This document shows positions 25,505 to 35,076 of a stretch of DNA of 54,326 nt, piece by piece (within the stretch, counting starts at the first letter, position 1; each line of letters starts with the position of its first letter). Position numbers and translations under genes: made by a program. The DNA is from Paenimyroides marinum (lineage in GTDB: Bacteria; Bacteroidota; Bacteroidia; Flavobacteriales; Flavobacteriaceae). Below the pieces are notes generated by a model. That model was not told the DNA's origin and did no database searches. It worked only from the letters and a program-made list of their open reading frames with translations. The DNA is taken from contig NZ_FNXE01000021.1 in the NCBI RefSeq assembly GCF_900108395.1, positions 1 through 54,326 of the forward strand, written 5' to 3'.

Positions 25505-28500
25505 TTATAATACGCCACGAGGTGAATGAACGCCTTTTGTCCGTATAATGCTTTCCTGCACCTTTGGGGCTTCATTCTGCTTTTCTGCCTGCTCCGAAGC
25601 ATCTTGTTTGGTTTCCGGCGTAATAGATAGCTGTATCTTTCTTTCTACGGCAGCCAGTTCCGTTTTAAGCTCACTCAATCGACTTTCCTTAGCCCAAGTA
25701 CCGTTAACCACTTCCTGAAGCATCGGCAGGTCTTTTTGTATTTCAGCGATTTTCTCCTGCTCCTGCTTCACAAAGCCCGGCAGTTTTTCCAAAGCCCTTA
25801 AAAAATTCATTGCGGCGGTTTCGGGGTCTTTTGCCATCAGACCGTTATTGTAGGTGTACTTGATATTGCCCTCGCCAGTTATAAAAAATCTATTGACCCT
25901 TTCGAGTGTTGAATTATCCTTTGGAAGTTCTGTTTTAACCAATAATTGAAACCCGTAGAGGTTGCCTATTTCACGATAGTCGCCTGCCGTGCGGGCTTTG
26001 TTCGCAATCTCGTTCAGTTTTGCGCCTATTTGTTTCGGATTTGCATTGGGCGGCAAGCCATCTAACAGCACAGGGTTTTCGATTGTACCGTCCGAACGCT
26101 TTTGCAGGCGTTGCTGTAAGTTTTCCCAGTCGGTACTCATCCGGCTCAAACGGGATTGAGTGCTTTGCAACATTTCCATATAATCCTGTACCTTAAATTT
26201 GGCACTGGATTTAGAGCGGTTGAACGCCTGCTTTTCGCTTTCCAGTCCGGCAATCTGTTTTTCCAGTTTGGCTTTATCCAACAGGTCTGTATTTCCTGAC
26301 AGGATTGCCACATATTCCGAAAAGTTCATTCCCGATTTTTCGTCCATACTTCCCTCGTCAATCGTTCTTTTGGTCAGGTTGTTAGTCTTTAACTGGTCGA
26401 TGAAAAGCTGCTTATTATACAGCAGGTTGAATTTGACACTGTCCAACGATTTTTCAACTGCATAGATAATCACAGCAACTTTATTATCGGCAAAGAATTT
26501 GGCAATCTCATTGCCTTTTCTGATTGCCCGCCCGTCCCTTTGGGCAAGGTCAGACGGTCGCCACGGTGTATCTAAATGATGAACGGCAACAGCTCTTTTC
26601 TGTGCGTTTACGCCAGTTCCGAGCATACTTGTAGAACCGAACAGTACACGGATTTTGCCCTCGTTCATTCCGTTGATAAGTTCCTTACGTTGCTTATCAT
26701 TTTTCGCTTCCTGAATAAACCTTACTTCGTGCGCAGGTATGCCGTGGTCCTCCACGAGTTTGCGTTTTATTTCGGAGTACACGTTCCATTCGCCGGGCTT
26801 GTAGGTTCCCAAATCGGAGAAAACGAACTGCGTTCCTTTCTGTGCGTTGAACTGGTTGTAAAACTTGGCGATATTTACCGCACAATGCGAAGCCTTGTTG
26901 TCGGGATGGTCGTCGTATATACCACTTACCATACGCATATCGAGCGACATCTTACGGGCATAGTCCGTCGCAATGAGCATCTTTGCTTTTTCTTCCCTTT
27001 GCGATAATGGTTCTCTTCCGAGCAAAGTAGCATCGCCCGTTTTGGCAAAAGCCATCAGGCTTTGGATAAAGGCTTCTTGGTCGGGCGTTGGCGGTATATT
27101 GTATAATACCTCGTTCTTGTTGGGTCGGTCAATACCAATATCCTTTGCCGTTCTGTAATCCGTGATTTCAGAATAGAACTGCGCAAGTTCCGGCACTTTG
27201 ATAAAGTAGCGGAAACGCTCTTTTGCTACAATATTGTTAGCTACCGAAAATTCATAATCGGTCGTTTTCCTTGCATAGATAGCTGCCCACGCATCAAAAG
27301 AATGAATGCCCTGTTTTTCCAATGCACGGGGACGCAGATATTTGAACAGTAGGTACAGCTCCGTTAATGAATTGCTGATGGTCGTACCCGAAAGAAAGGT
27401 TGCGCCCATATCCGCATTGGTACGCTCCTGAATGGTGCGGATTGCAAAAAGCAGGTTCAGTGCCTTTTGGCTGCCGTCCACGTTACCCAATCCGGCAACC
27501 CGTGTATGACGGGTGTTGAACATCAGGTTTTTGAATTGGTGGCTTTCGTCCACAAACAAATGGTCTATGCCCATCATCTTAAAGTCCACAATATCATCTT
27601 TGCGGTTTTCAATATCGTGTTGCAGCGTTTTCAGCTTTACTTCAAGATTTTCTTTTCGTTTGATTACCCCGGCGAGCATTCCCCTTGTCACTTCCTTGCC
27701 TTGCGATTTCAGGGCATCGAGGTTGCGCTCTACGCTGTCTAATTCTATTTCGAGGATTTCCTTTTGTATTTCGGGCGATTGAGGTATCATTCCGAACTGG
27801 TCGTGCGTGAGTATCACACAATCCCAATCGTTGTTTTTAATATCCCCGAAAATCCGCAGGCGTTTTTTAGGCGTAAAATCATCAATACCTGGATAAAGGA
27901 TTTTTGCGTGTGGATAGGCTTTTCGGTAGTCTTCAGCAATAGCAGGTATATTGGCTTTCAGTCCGATTATCATCGGTTTATGGGCTAATCCCAAACGCTT
28001 CATTTCCTGCGCTGCGGTACACATTATCAGCGTTTTTCCTGCGCCTACTTCGTGGTCGCAGATAGCACCGTTGTTCAGTTTTATCATCCAAACCGTGTCC
28101 TTTTGGCTTGAATACAGGTCTTCAATGCCTGCACCCTTGCGGTCTAATCCCGGAAATTCCTGATGGCTTCCGTCATAGTTCGGGCGAACGAAACAGTTAA
28201 AGGTGTCGTTGTACTGGTCGGTCAGCCTATTTTTAAATTCATCGTTCTGTGCGTGTAGCCAGTCGGTAAAAGCGGTACGGATTTCATCAATCTTGGTGTT
28301 CGCCATTTGTATGGCTTCCATATCCCGTACTTTGACCTCTTGGTCGCCAACCATCACTTTTTTGGTTATATCAGGCGTAGTATTGACAAGGGCGTGTTTG
28401 AGCAGGGCAATACCGTCAAATGTTCGGCTTTCCGCTTTGACAGCATATTTTTCCCAAATGTGCATATTGCCCCGATGACATTTCACAGAAAAGTCGTCGG

Positions 28501-30952
28501 AGCTTTCGGAGTAATGAACCAGTACATCCGCATCGAACAGGTGCGAAGCGAAACGGGCATAAATTCCGGTAGGTATCCACCGTTCGCCGAGATTAAAATC
28601 CAACTCCTCAAATTCAATCCGTTTTGGTCGGGCTTCCTCTAAAGCGGTAAGGCTTTCTTTGGCTTCGGTATCATCAGGATTGTTTTCAAGATAGGCTCTT
28701 ACTTCATCGGCTTTCTCAACTACGTTGCCTGCAATCCACCGTTCGGCTATTTCGTATTCCTGTTGTAGCGGATTGTAGAACAACCGCCCGTGTAAGGCTT
28801 CTTTCAGGGTATCGGCAGGCAGGCTGCTGATTTCGGACATAAAGTCCAAATCCACGTTGCCGTATTTATTCAGCGAGGCGGCTAATGCCTCTTCGGGATT
28901 ATCGGTTGCTAACGTGGTCGTAGAGAAACTAACAGGACGGCTGAATATATCCGCTTTATGGATTATGCCGCCAATGATACGCTCCAGATAAGGAATTTCT
29001 TTACCTGCGCTGTCTGTCTTTATCAGCTTGGCATTGTCGGCAGCATTGAGATTACCGTATTTTTTGACAAAGCCATCGTACAGGAGGTTCAGGGTTTCCC
29101 GTTCTGCCTTGTGTTCGGTCTGCTTTTCAGCTTCTTTTTGGTACAGGTTGATATAACTGTCCCTTACAGCTATGTAGGCTTCGGCTCTTGCTTTCTGTGC
29201 CGACGGCAATTGCAATGGATGAAAGATAGCTTTTTTGTCTTCCTTATCCACCTCTTGCAAATAGCCGACCCAACCGTTATCCACCACAAGGCAATCATTC
29301 CGATGGAATGATTGCAGTTCGCCACTATACGGGGCAGGTTCAGGAATAGCATTAATATTGATAGCGGTAATGGCTGTCTTATCAGACTGGCCATTTCCGT
29401 TTATTTGTGAAAACAGGTCGCTGATAGCTTCCTGTTTTTTGCCGTTAACCTGGTCGGTTCCGTTAATATCACCATTGGATTTTAGCGGTGTATAGGGCTG
29501 CTGCCTTGCACTGCTGAACAGGTCGGGCTGACGACCTATTGTACCTCTTCTTTTTTTAGTGCTTTGCCTTTTGGCTTGGGTAGTTCTTTTAGGTGGAGCA
29601 AGAACCATTACAGGTTCTCCCGCACTTTCAAACAAGTCAAAAATGCTTAGTTGCTTTAATTCCTGCGGGCTTTCCTGACGGACTACCGGAGTAGGTACAG
29701 GTTGCGGCTTTTGCTGAATGATTACAGGGTCTATGACCGGAGGTGTAACTTTTGGTTCAATAGGAATTTGTATAACAGGCTCGTCGTTCTGTTCGCCTTT
29801 GTATAAACTCAAATTCAGATGCTTTCCAAAATCTTCGGAAAGCATTTGCTTCAAATCTTTGGCAATGCCCTCAACACCGTCTTTATGCGTATAGATTAAG
29901 GCAGGTTGCCCGTATGGGTCGGTATCTAATTTTTGGTCGGTATGGATAATTCTTGTACTGTCCTGAAAGAGCGCATTGCCAGGCGTATTGTATTCAGATG
30001 GCTTGCTTTGGCAAAACAGATCTTCCCTGTCGGTCAGATTTTCTTTTGCCGTATTTTTTTGCAGGATAATCAGGTCGCTGCCGACTTCCGTACCTGCATA
30101 TTCGGTAAACAGGTTGTTAGGCAATCTTACAACCGAAACCAAATTATTATCCTGCATCAACGCCCTGCGTATGGGTTCGTTCTTAGGGCTGTTCAGAATG
30201 CCCTGTGAAGTGATGTAAGCCAACAAACCGCCCTCACGGAGCATATCAGCACCTTTCAGAAAAAAGTAATTGTGTATGCTTCGGGCAGCTTGTTCCTTTG
30301 CGCTGTTTCTACTGCGTGAATAAGAAAGGTCAAATACGGAAGTATCGCCAAAAGGGATATTACTGGCGATTACATCATAGGTGTTTTGTTCCCTTTCGGG
30401 GATTTCCTCAAAGCCGTTTATACGGATATTGATTTCGGGGTAAAGCTGCTTTAAAATCTTGCCTGTAAGCAAGTCCTTTTCATAAGCGGTAACACTGGCT
30501 TTCTGATTTTCCGAAAAGGATTGGATGAATGAACCGATACCTGCGGAGGGTTCGAGGAATTTATCAATGTGCAGACCATTATCCCGCAAGGCAGATGAAA
30601 TGGCATCTATAACTTTTGGTGGGGTATAAAAAGCCGTCAGTACGGAACTTTTCATACTATCCACATACTTGCGGTATTGCTTATCGTCTTCGGAATTTTC
30701 TTTGAGTAGTTGGTGGAGTTCCTGCGTGAGTGGAAAAAGGTCGTGTTCTGTTTTTCTCCAATGATTGATGTCTATTTCGTTTTCTACGGGGTTCAGAACG
30801 AATTTAAGACCGCCAAATCCGCTGTATCGCATCATTAGCAGTCTTTCGCCTACGGTGGCTTGCCGTTTCTCCTTTTCCAGTTTAAAAACAATTCGCAGGG
30901 CATCAATATTCTGTTGGAGATGGAACCGCTTACTGAAGCCCATTTTCCTCAA
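25505..30952 (-). CDS. Giant N6-DNA methylase plus SNF2-like helicase protein
   Basis: The 1815-residue ICE backbone protein joins an adenine methyltransferase (motif I EPSAGIG 134-140; catalytic NIPF 198-201) to a proline/glutamine-rich linker (about 380-520) and an SF2 helicase: GAGKT near residue 970, DESH near 1134, GTTISNS and [11 protein letters not shown] near 1475. A coiled-coil C-terminus follows (about 1560-1800). The layout resembles DarB-like phage/ICE proteins thought to protect incoming DNA from restriction; this role is inference. The start overlaps the DUF1896 gene by 23 nt; an internal ATG at 30943 would reduce this. Co-transcribed with DUF1896 on the minus strand. Confidence 0.88.
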   Translation of the reverse strand: MRKMGFSKRFHLQQNIDALRIVFKLEKEKRQATVGERLLMMRYSGFGGLKFVLNPVENEIDINHWRKTEHDLFPLTQELHQLLKENSEDDKQYRKYVDSMKSSVLTAFYTPPKVIDAISSALRDNGLHIDKFLEPSAGIGSFIQSFSENQKASVTAYEKDLLTGKILKQLYPEINIRINGFEEIPEREQNTYDVIASNIPFGDTSVFDLSYSRSRNSAKEQAARSIHNYFFLKGADMLREGGLLAYITSQGILNSPKNEPIRRALMQDNNLVSVVRLPNNLFTEYAGTEVGSDLIILQKNTAKENLTDREDLFCQSKPSEYNTPGNALFQDSTRIIHTDQKLDTDPYGQPALIYTHKDGVEGIAKDLKQMLSEDFGKHLNLSLYKGEQNDEPVIQIPIEPKVTPPVIDPVIIQQKPQPVPTPVVRQESPQELKQLSIFDLFESAGEPVMVLAPPKRTTQAKRQSTKKRRGTIGRQPDLFSSARQQPYTPLKSNGDINGTDQVNGKKQEAISDLFSQINGNGQSDKTAITAININAIPEPAPYSGELQSFHRNDCLVVDNGWVGYLQEVDKEDKKAIFHPLQLPSAQKARAEAYIAVRDSYINLYQKEAEKQTEHKAERETLNLLYDGFVKKYGNLNAADNAKLIKTDSAGKEIPYLERIIGGIIHKADIFSRPVSFSTTTLATDNPEEALAASLNKYGNVDLDFMSEISSLPADTLKEALHGRLFYNPLQQEYEIAERWIAGNVVEKADEVRAYLENNPDDTEAKESLTALEEARPKRIEFEELDFNLGERWIPTGIYARFASHLFDADVLVHYSESSDDFSVKCHRGNMHIWEKYAVKAESRTFDGIALLKHALVNTTPDITKKVMVGDQEVKVRDMEAIQMANTKIDEIRTAFTDWLHAQNDEFKNRLTDQYNDTFNCFVRPNYDGSHQEFPGLDRKGAGIEDLYSSQKDTVWMIKLNNGAICDHEVGAGKTLIMCTAAQEMKRLGLAHKPMIIGLKANIPAIAEDYRKAYPHAKILYPGIDDFTPKKRLRIFGDIKNNDWDCVILTHDQFGMIPQSPEIQKEILEIELDSVERNLDALKSQGKEVTRGMLAGVIKRKENLEVKLKTLQHDIENRKDDIVDFKMMGIDHLFVDESHQFKNLMFNTRHTRVAGLGNVDGSQKALNLLFAIRTIQERTNADMGATFLSGTTISNSLTELYLLFKYLRPRALEKQGIHSFDAWAAIYARKTTDYEFSVANNIVAKERFRYFIKVPELAQFYSEITDYRTAKDIGIDRPNKNEVLYNIPPTPDQEAFIQSLMAFAKTGDATLLGREPLSQREEKAKMLIATDYARKMSLDMRMVSGIYDDHPDNKASHCAVNIAKFYNQFNAQKGTQFVFSDLGTYKPGEWNVYSEIKRKLVEDHGIPAHEVRFIQEAKNDKQRKELINGMNEGKIRVLFGSTSMLGTGVNAQKRAVAVHHLDTPWRPSDLAQRDGRAIRKGNEIAKFFADNKVAVIIYAVEKSLDSVKFNLLYNKQLFIDQLKTNNLTKRTIDEGSMDEKSGMNFSEYVAILSGNTDLLDKAKLEKQIAGLESEKQAFNRSKSSAKFKVQDYMEMLQSTQSRLSRMSTDWENLQQRLQKRSDGTIENPVLLDGLPPNANPKQIGAKLNEIANKARTAGDYREIGNLYGFQLLVKTELPKDNSTLERVNRFFITGEGNIKYTYNNGLMAKDPETAAMNFLRALEKLPGFVKQEQEKIAEIQKDLPMLQEVVNGTWAKESRLSELKTELAAVERKIQLSITPETKQDASEQAEKQNEAPKVQESIIRTKGVHSPRGVL

Positions 30953-31367
30953 TCCATATTGAGATGGTTCCGGTCAGTTCGGTATAGAGTACATCAAACT
31001 CATTTCCGTTGGCGAAATCATCGGTTAATTCATATCCTGCGAAAACAGGCTCACAAACGGGGAACATTTTAAGGGCGAACGGTCGCAGCTCCTCGTCTGC
31101 CATTATGGCATCAAACTCATTGCATACCACTTTGAAAACCGTGTTGAACTTGGAGAAGTGCAAGCCCTCAAAAAGTATGTAGTTGGCTATTTCGTCGCAT
31201 TGCTCAACGGCGTTTCCCGAACGGAAAGCACCCTCATAAGCATTGGCAGCCCACGAAGACCGTTGGTCAATAAATTTTTGGTCGTGTGCCTTTTCGGGAA
31301 AGCTGCTGTTTAATAATTCTTGCAGTCGTAATCTGAAATACGACAGGTCTTTTTGCTGTACATCCAT
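30930..31367 (-). CDS. DUF1896 family protein
   Basis: The 145-residue acidic protein matches the DUF1896 family found next to the methylase-helicase gene in Bacteroidota ICEs. Conserved-looking stretches are [53 protein letters not shown] and [16 protein letters not shown]. No catalytic motif is visible, function unknown. It overlaps the downstream giant gene by 23 nt, so translational coupling is likely. Confidence 0.85.
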   Translation of the reverse strand: MDVQQKDLSYFRLRLQELLNSSFPEKAHDQKFIDQRSSWAANAYEGAFRSGNAVEQCDEIANYILFEGLHFSKFNTVFKVVCNEFDAIMADEELRPFALKMFPVCEPVFAGYELTDDFANGNEFDVLYTELTGTISIWIEENGLQ

Positions 31368-31538
31368 ACTTATTTTGATTAGAATTTTACTTAAATCCTA
31401 AAATTATAAGCAGGAGCAAATGCCTTTGATAATGTTGCAGCGTTTGGCTTTGAAAGGCAGGATTTGGCGATTTACAATAGAAAATTGAACTGATTATTTA
31501 TACAGAATTGGTGCTTGGCTATATGTTTTTTCACAAAC

Positions 31539-31546
31539 TACTTTTG
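31539..31546 (+). promoter_or_regulatory. -7 promoter element of the ars operon
   Basis: TACTTTTG matches TAnnTTTG; a TTG at 31514-31516 is 22 nt upstream, fitting the -33 element. The ArsR-type palindrome begins 13 nt downstream, so a bound repressor would block this promoter. Confidence 0.55.
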
Positions 31547-31559
31547 TGGTTTAAATATT

Positions 31560-31577
31560 TATCGTAATATTGCGATA
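31560..31577 (+). promoter_or_regulatory. Candidate ArsR operator
   Basis: TATCGTAATATTGCGATA is a near-perfect 18-nt palindrome (one mismatched pair) between the ars promoter and ATG 31594. A related half-site ATCGCAATA occurs at 31945-31953, between arsR and the next gene. AT-rich palindromes of this form are typical ArsR-family sites. Confidence 0.6.
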
Positions 31578-31593
31578 TATTATTACAAATAAG

Positions 31594-31923
31594 ATGGGCG
31601 TAACAAAAACAGAAATATTTACAGAACAGCAAAACAGCTTGGCAACCACTTTAAAGGCACTGGCTCATCCTGCCCGTATAGCTATCCTGCAATACATCAT
31701 CAAGCAGAATGCTTGCATTTGTAATGACTTAGTGGAAGAATTAGGATTGGCGCAGGCTACGATTTCACAACATTTAAAAGAGCTTAAAAACATTGGTATC
31801 ATCAAAGGCAATATAGAAGGGACAAGTGTGTGCTACTGTATTGATGAAAATGTTTGGCAGCAGATTAAAAAGGAACTCAATGCTTTCTTTATAGATAATG
31901 TAGAGGTTGATAAATGCTGTTAA
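31594..31923 (+). CDS. arsR: ArsR/SmtB-family repressor
   Basis: The 109-residue winged-helix repressor has LKALAHPARIAILQYI, then NACICNDLVEELGLAQATISQHLKELKNIGIIKG. The CIC pair in the helix before recognition (ELxCxC-like, here NACICND) is a known As(III) site of ArsR proteins, and a C-terminal CC may add a ligand. I chose ATG 31594; a TTG at 31570 would start inside the operator. It heads the ars operon and would repress its own transcription until arsenite binds. Confidence 0.9.
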   Translation: MGVTKTEIFTEQQNSLATTLKALAHPARIAILQYIIKQNACICNDLVEELGLAQATISQHLKELKNIGIIKGNIEGTSVCYCIDENVWQQIKKELNAFFIDNVEVDKCC

Positions 31924-31982
31924 GCATTTTTTTTAAGCACATTAATCGCAATAAAGCAATATAACAATTAAATAAAAAAATA

Positions 31983-32447
31983 ATGAAACTATCAAACATC
32001 AAAGAAATCTTACCAGCATTGGATAATGTTGAATTTCAATTAGAGAACGGAACATTTGTACCCGAACACTTTCACGTTACCGAGATAGGTGTTATTACAA
32101 AACACTTCATTGATTGTGGCGGAACAATTAGAAACGAAAAAGTTGTCAATTTCCAATTATGGAATGCCAACGATTTTGAACACCGATTAAAGCCAACAAA
32201 GCTATTAAACATCATTAAGCTATCCGAAGAAAAGTTGGGTATTGAAGATGCCGAAATAGAAGTAGAATACCAAAGCGAAACGGTTGGTAAATACGATTTG
32301 AATTTTAACGGAAACCATTTTGTACTGAAAAACAAGCAAACCGCTTGCCTGGCAAGTGATGCTTGCGGTATTCCTGCCGAAAAGCAAAAGGTAAAATTAT
32401 CAGAGCTGAATAATGCTTGCTGTACACCAAATTCGGGATGTTGCTAA
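31983..32447 (+). CDS. DUF6428 family protein of arsenic operons
   Basis: A 154-residue cytoplasmic protein, DUF6428-like. N-terminal two thirds contain KEILPALDNVEFQLENG, VPEHFHVTEIG and DCGGTIR; the tail adds cysteine pairs (ACLASDAC, then NNACCTPNSGCC). Such proteins follow arsR in Bacteroidota arsenic operons. The clustered cysteines suggest thiol binding of As(III), not proven. Gaps to the neighbours are 59 and 19 nt. Confidence 0.75.
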   Translation: MKLSNIKEILPALDNVEFQLENGTFVPEHFHVTEIGVITKHFIDCGGTIRNEKVVNFQLWNANDFEHRLKPTKLLNIIKLSEEKLGIEDAEIEVEYQSETVGKYDLNFNGNHFVLKNKQTACLASDACGIPAEKQKVKLSELNNACCTPNSGCC

Positions 32448-32466
32448 ACACTAAAAACAAAATGCG

Positions 32467-33081
32467 ATGTATCAAAAACTAATCGAAATCATTAACAACA
32501 AAATTGATGTACAAAGCATCAGCGAAGAACGTAAAGCCGTATTACAACCGCTGATTGATTTTATACAGCAAAAAGTAAACGACAGGCAGGATATAAATAT
32601 CAATTTCATCTGTACCCACAATTCCCGAAGAAGCCATTTATCACAGGTTTGGGCACAGGTAGCGTCAGCACATTTTAATATACCAAATGTACATTGTTAT
32701 TCGGGCGGTACGGAAGAAACGTCACTATTTCCGAAAGTTGCAGAAACATTGACTAATCAGGGGTTTAACATTTTCAAAATCGCAGATACTAATAACCCTG
32801 TATATGCCATAAAATACAGCGATAATGCTTTGCCTGTTATCGGCTTTTCAAAAAAGTACGATAGTCCTTTCAACCCAGTATCAGCATTTACAGCCATTAT
32901 GACCTGTTCACAGGCAGACGGTGGATGTCCATTTATTGCAGGTGCAGAAAAAAGGATACCTATCACATTTGAAGACCCTAAAATTTCAGACAATACACCG
33001 GAGCAATCACAGGTATATGCAGAAAGAAGTTTACAGATAGCAACGGAAATGTTTTATGTTTTTTCAAAAGTCAGTCAATAA
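32467..33081 (+). CDS. Arsenate reductase, low-molecular-weight phosphatase type
   Basis: A 204-residue protein with the LMW-PTP P-loop CTHNSRRSHLSQ (Cys49 region), the acidic DPKIS loop near the C-terminus and two further cysteines in MTCSQADGGCPF, which fit a disulfide-cascade mechanism. It is longer than standard ArsC because of an N-terminal helical extension, usual for Bacteroidota. It would reduce arsenate to arsenite for export by the next gene, whose start is 3 nt downstream. Confidence 0.85.
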   Translation: MYQKLIEIINNKIDVQSISEERKAVLQPLIDFIQQKVNDRQDININFICTHNSRRSHLSQVWAQVASAHFNIPNVHCYSGGTEETSLFPKVAETLTNQGFNIFKIADTNNPVYAIKYSDNALPVIGFSKKYDSPFNPVSAFTAIMTCSQADGGCPFIAGAEKRIPITFEDPKISDNTPEQSQVYAERSLQIATEMFYVFSKVSQ

Positions 33082-33084
33082 CCA

Positions 33085-34113
33085 ATGCAACCAAAACTAA
33101 AATTTCTTGACCGTTACCTTACCTTATGGATATTCCTTGCAATGGCAGCAGGTATAGGTTTAGGGTATTTCTTTCCGGGAATATCAAAAATTACAAATGC
33201 TTTATCCGTAGGCACTACAAACGTTCCTTTGGCAATAGGTCTGATACTGATGATGTACCCGCCATTGGCAAAAGTGGATTATTCATTATTGCCCCAAGCA
33301 TTTAAGGATAAAAAAGTAATCGGCATATCCTTATTGCTCAATTGGGTTATCGGTACAATATTGATGTTCGGATTAGCCGTTTTGTTTTTACGTAATGAAC
33401 CCGATTATATGACAGGCTTGATATTGATAGGTTTGGCAAGATGTATCGCAATGGTAATCGTATGGAGCGATTTAGCTAAAGCAAACAGAGAATACACAGC
33501 TATGTTAGTTGCATTAAACAGCATCTTTCAGATAATTTCTTATAGCTTCTTAGTTTGGTTATTCATTAATGTATTACCAAGCAAATTAGGAGTAGCCAAT
33601 TTCAATGTAAGCGTATCAATGAAAGACGTAACCGAAAGCGTATTAATATACTTAGGCATTCCTTTCTTAGCAGGTTTTATAAGCCGTTACGCATTGGTAA
33701 AGTCAAAAGGAATAGAATGGTATAACAGGAAATTTGTACCTCGAATATCGCCCATTACATTATATGCTTTACTGTTTACAATCGTATTAATGTTCAGTCT
33801 GAAAGGCGATAAAATATTAGAACTGCCAATGGATGTAGTAAAAGTAGCCATACCGTTAATCATCTATTTTGTACTAATGTTTTTTGTCAGCTTCTTTATC
33901 AATAAATCTTTAAACGTTCCTTACGACAAAAACGCATCCATCGCATTTACAGCCACAGGAAACAATTTTGAATTGGCAATAGCCGTAGCAATAGCGGTTT
34001 TCGGTATTCATTCTCCACAGGCATTTGTGGGCGTTATAGGACCGTTGGTAGAAGTACCTGTACTGATACTGTTGGTAAAAGCAAGTTTATGGCTAAAGAA
34101 GAAATATTACTAA
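33085..34113 (+). CDS. arsB: ACR3-family arsenite efflux permease
   Basis: The 342-residue inner-membrane protein with about ten hydrophobic helices matches the ACR3 (bile/arsenite) family: [22 protein letters not shown] at the N-terminus, [16 protein letters not shown] with the conserved cysteine and [16 protein letters not shown] near the end. It exports As(III). The gene is often called arsB or acr3; by sequence it is the ACR3 type, not the ArsB antiporter. It lies 3 nt after the reductase gene and ends before a strong terminator. Confidence 0.92.
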   Translation: MQPKLKFLDRYLTLWIFLAMAAGIGLGYFFPGISKITNALSVGTTNVPLAIGLILMMYPPLAKVDYSLLPQAFKDKKVIGISLLLNWVIGTILMFGLAVLFLRNEPDYMTGLILIGLARCIAMVIVWSDLAKANREYTAMLVALNSIFQIISYSFLVWLFINVLPSKLGVANFNVSVSMKDVTESVLIYLGIPFLAGFISRYALVKSKGIEWYNRKFVPRISPITLYALLFTIVLMFSLKGDKILELPMDVVKVAIPLIIYFVLMFFVSFFINKSLNVPYDKNASIAFTATGNNFELAIAVAIAVFGIHSPQAFVGVIGPLVEVPVLILLVKASLWLKKKYY

Positions 34114-34160
34114 AGGTTATTTAAGAACGTATTAGAGCATTTTGAAGCATAAAAAAACTA

Positions 34161-34194
34161 AAAATGAACCTCCGATAATTCGGAGGTTCATTTT
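34161..34194. terminator. Bidirectional intrinsic terminator, ars operon and ORF6N gene
   Basis: AAAATGAACCTCCG (34161-34174) and CGGAGGTTCATTTT (34181-34194) form a perfect 14-bp stem with a 6-nt loop and a T run on both sides. It closes the ars operon on the plus strand, and its T tract overlaps the stop codon (34195-34197) of the minus-strand ORF6N gene. Confidence 0.9.
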
Positions 34195-35076
34195 TTACGG
34201 CTTGTTCAATATTTGAAGCATCCTGCCGACTTCAATATCCATTCTTGAAAAAGCAAACCATTTTTTGCCCAGGTCTTTGAGCGATGCCCCTATATGGTAG
34301 AGTTCTGTATGGTCAATAATCAAAAAACGGTCGTGGGCGTCGGAAAACACTTCAATTTCTATCGGAGGATATTGGCTATTGTAGCGTTGTAAGTCTAACC
34401 GTAACTGATTGCTGATACTTTTGGTAAGGATTGTAGCGGTTACATTAGTCTTACGCTTACCCAACAAGGTAAGCACCGTATCATCCACATAATTATCAAG
34501 CAGGATAACAGAGCTTTTGGCACTACGGATAATATCGGAAACAAAGGCGTAGGCATCAAAAATCTGCCCGTTGTAGAAAATGCCTTTTTCGCTGTGCAGC
34601 TTGTCGCTTTCCAAAGCCTTAAAAATCTCTTCAAATTTTTGGTCGGCTTCCAGTTGCTTTAACTCGATATTGTCCAAACGATGAAACAAAGAAGCGTTGC
34701 TGATGAGCATACGCCGCATTTCTACAAAGGCTTCCATTATTTCCACACTCATTTTAACGGCTATATCAGAACGAAGTATGGCAGATGCCATTGCAACGCC
34801 TTGTTCCGTAAAAGCATAGGGCAAATAACGTCTGCCGCCGTAATTTAAACTTGAGGTTCCAATTTGGAACCTCAAGTTTTCAACTTCCTCTTCGGTCAGT
34901 TGAAAGCAGAATGATACAGGAAAACGCTTAATATTTCTTTTAACAGCTTTGTTCAGGTTCTTTGTTTCTACCTGATATAAGGCAGCGAGGTCGCTATCCA
35001 ACATTACCTGTTTGCCCCGGATAGTATAAATCAGGTTCCTGATTTCTTTGGGTACGATTGACGGTTTATTTTCCAT
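34195..35076 (-). CDS. ORF6N-domain protein with PLD-like C-terminus
   Basis: A 293-residue protein from ATG 35076. Residues about 8-100 form an ORF6N domain (GKQVMLDSDLAALYQVETKNLNKAV, RFPVSFCFQLTEEE, YAFTEQGVAM). The C-terminus (about 165-290) resembles a PLD-like fold with HDRFLIID and HIGASLKDLGKKWFAFS, an HxR/K-x4-D variant. ORF6N proteins are DNA-binding; the C-terminal half may be a nuclease-like effector (inference). The gene overlaps the end of topB by 11 nt; an earlier in-frame ATG at 35109 overlaps it more. Confidence 0.8.
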   Translation of the reverse strand: MENKPSIVPKEIRNLIYTIRGKQVMLDSDLAALYQVETKNLNKAVKRNIKRFPVSFCFQLTEEEVENLRFQIGTSSLNYGGRRYLPYAFTEQGVAMASAILRSDIAVKMSVEIMEAFVEMRRMLISNASLFHRLDNIELKQLEADQKFEEIFKALESDKLHSEKGIFYNGQIFDAYAFVSDIIRSAKSSVILLDNYVDDTVLTLLGKRKTNVTATILTKSISNQLRLDLQRYNSQYPPIEIEVFSDAHDRFLIIDHTELYHIGASLKDLGKKWFAFSRMDIEVGRMLQILNKP

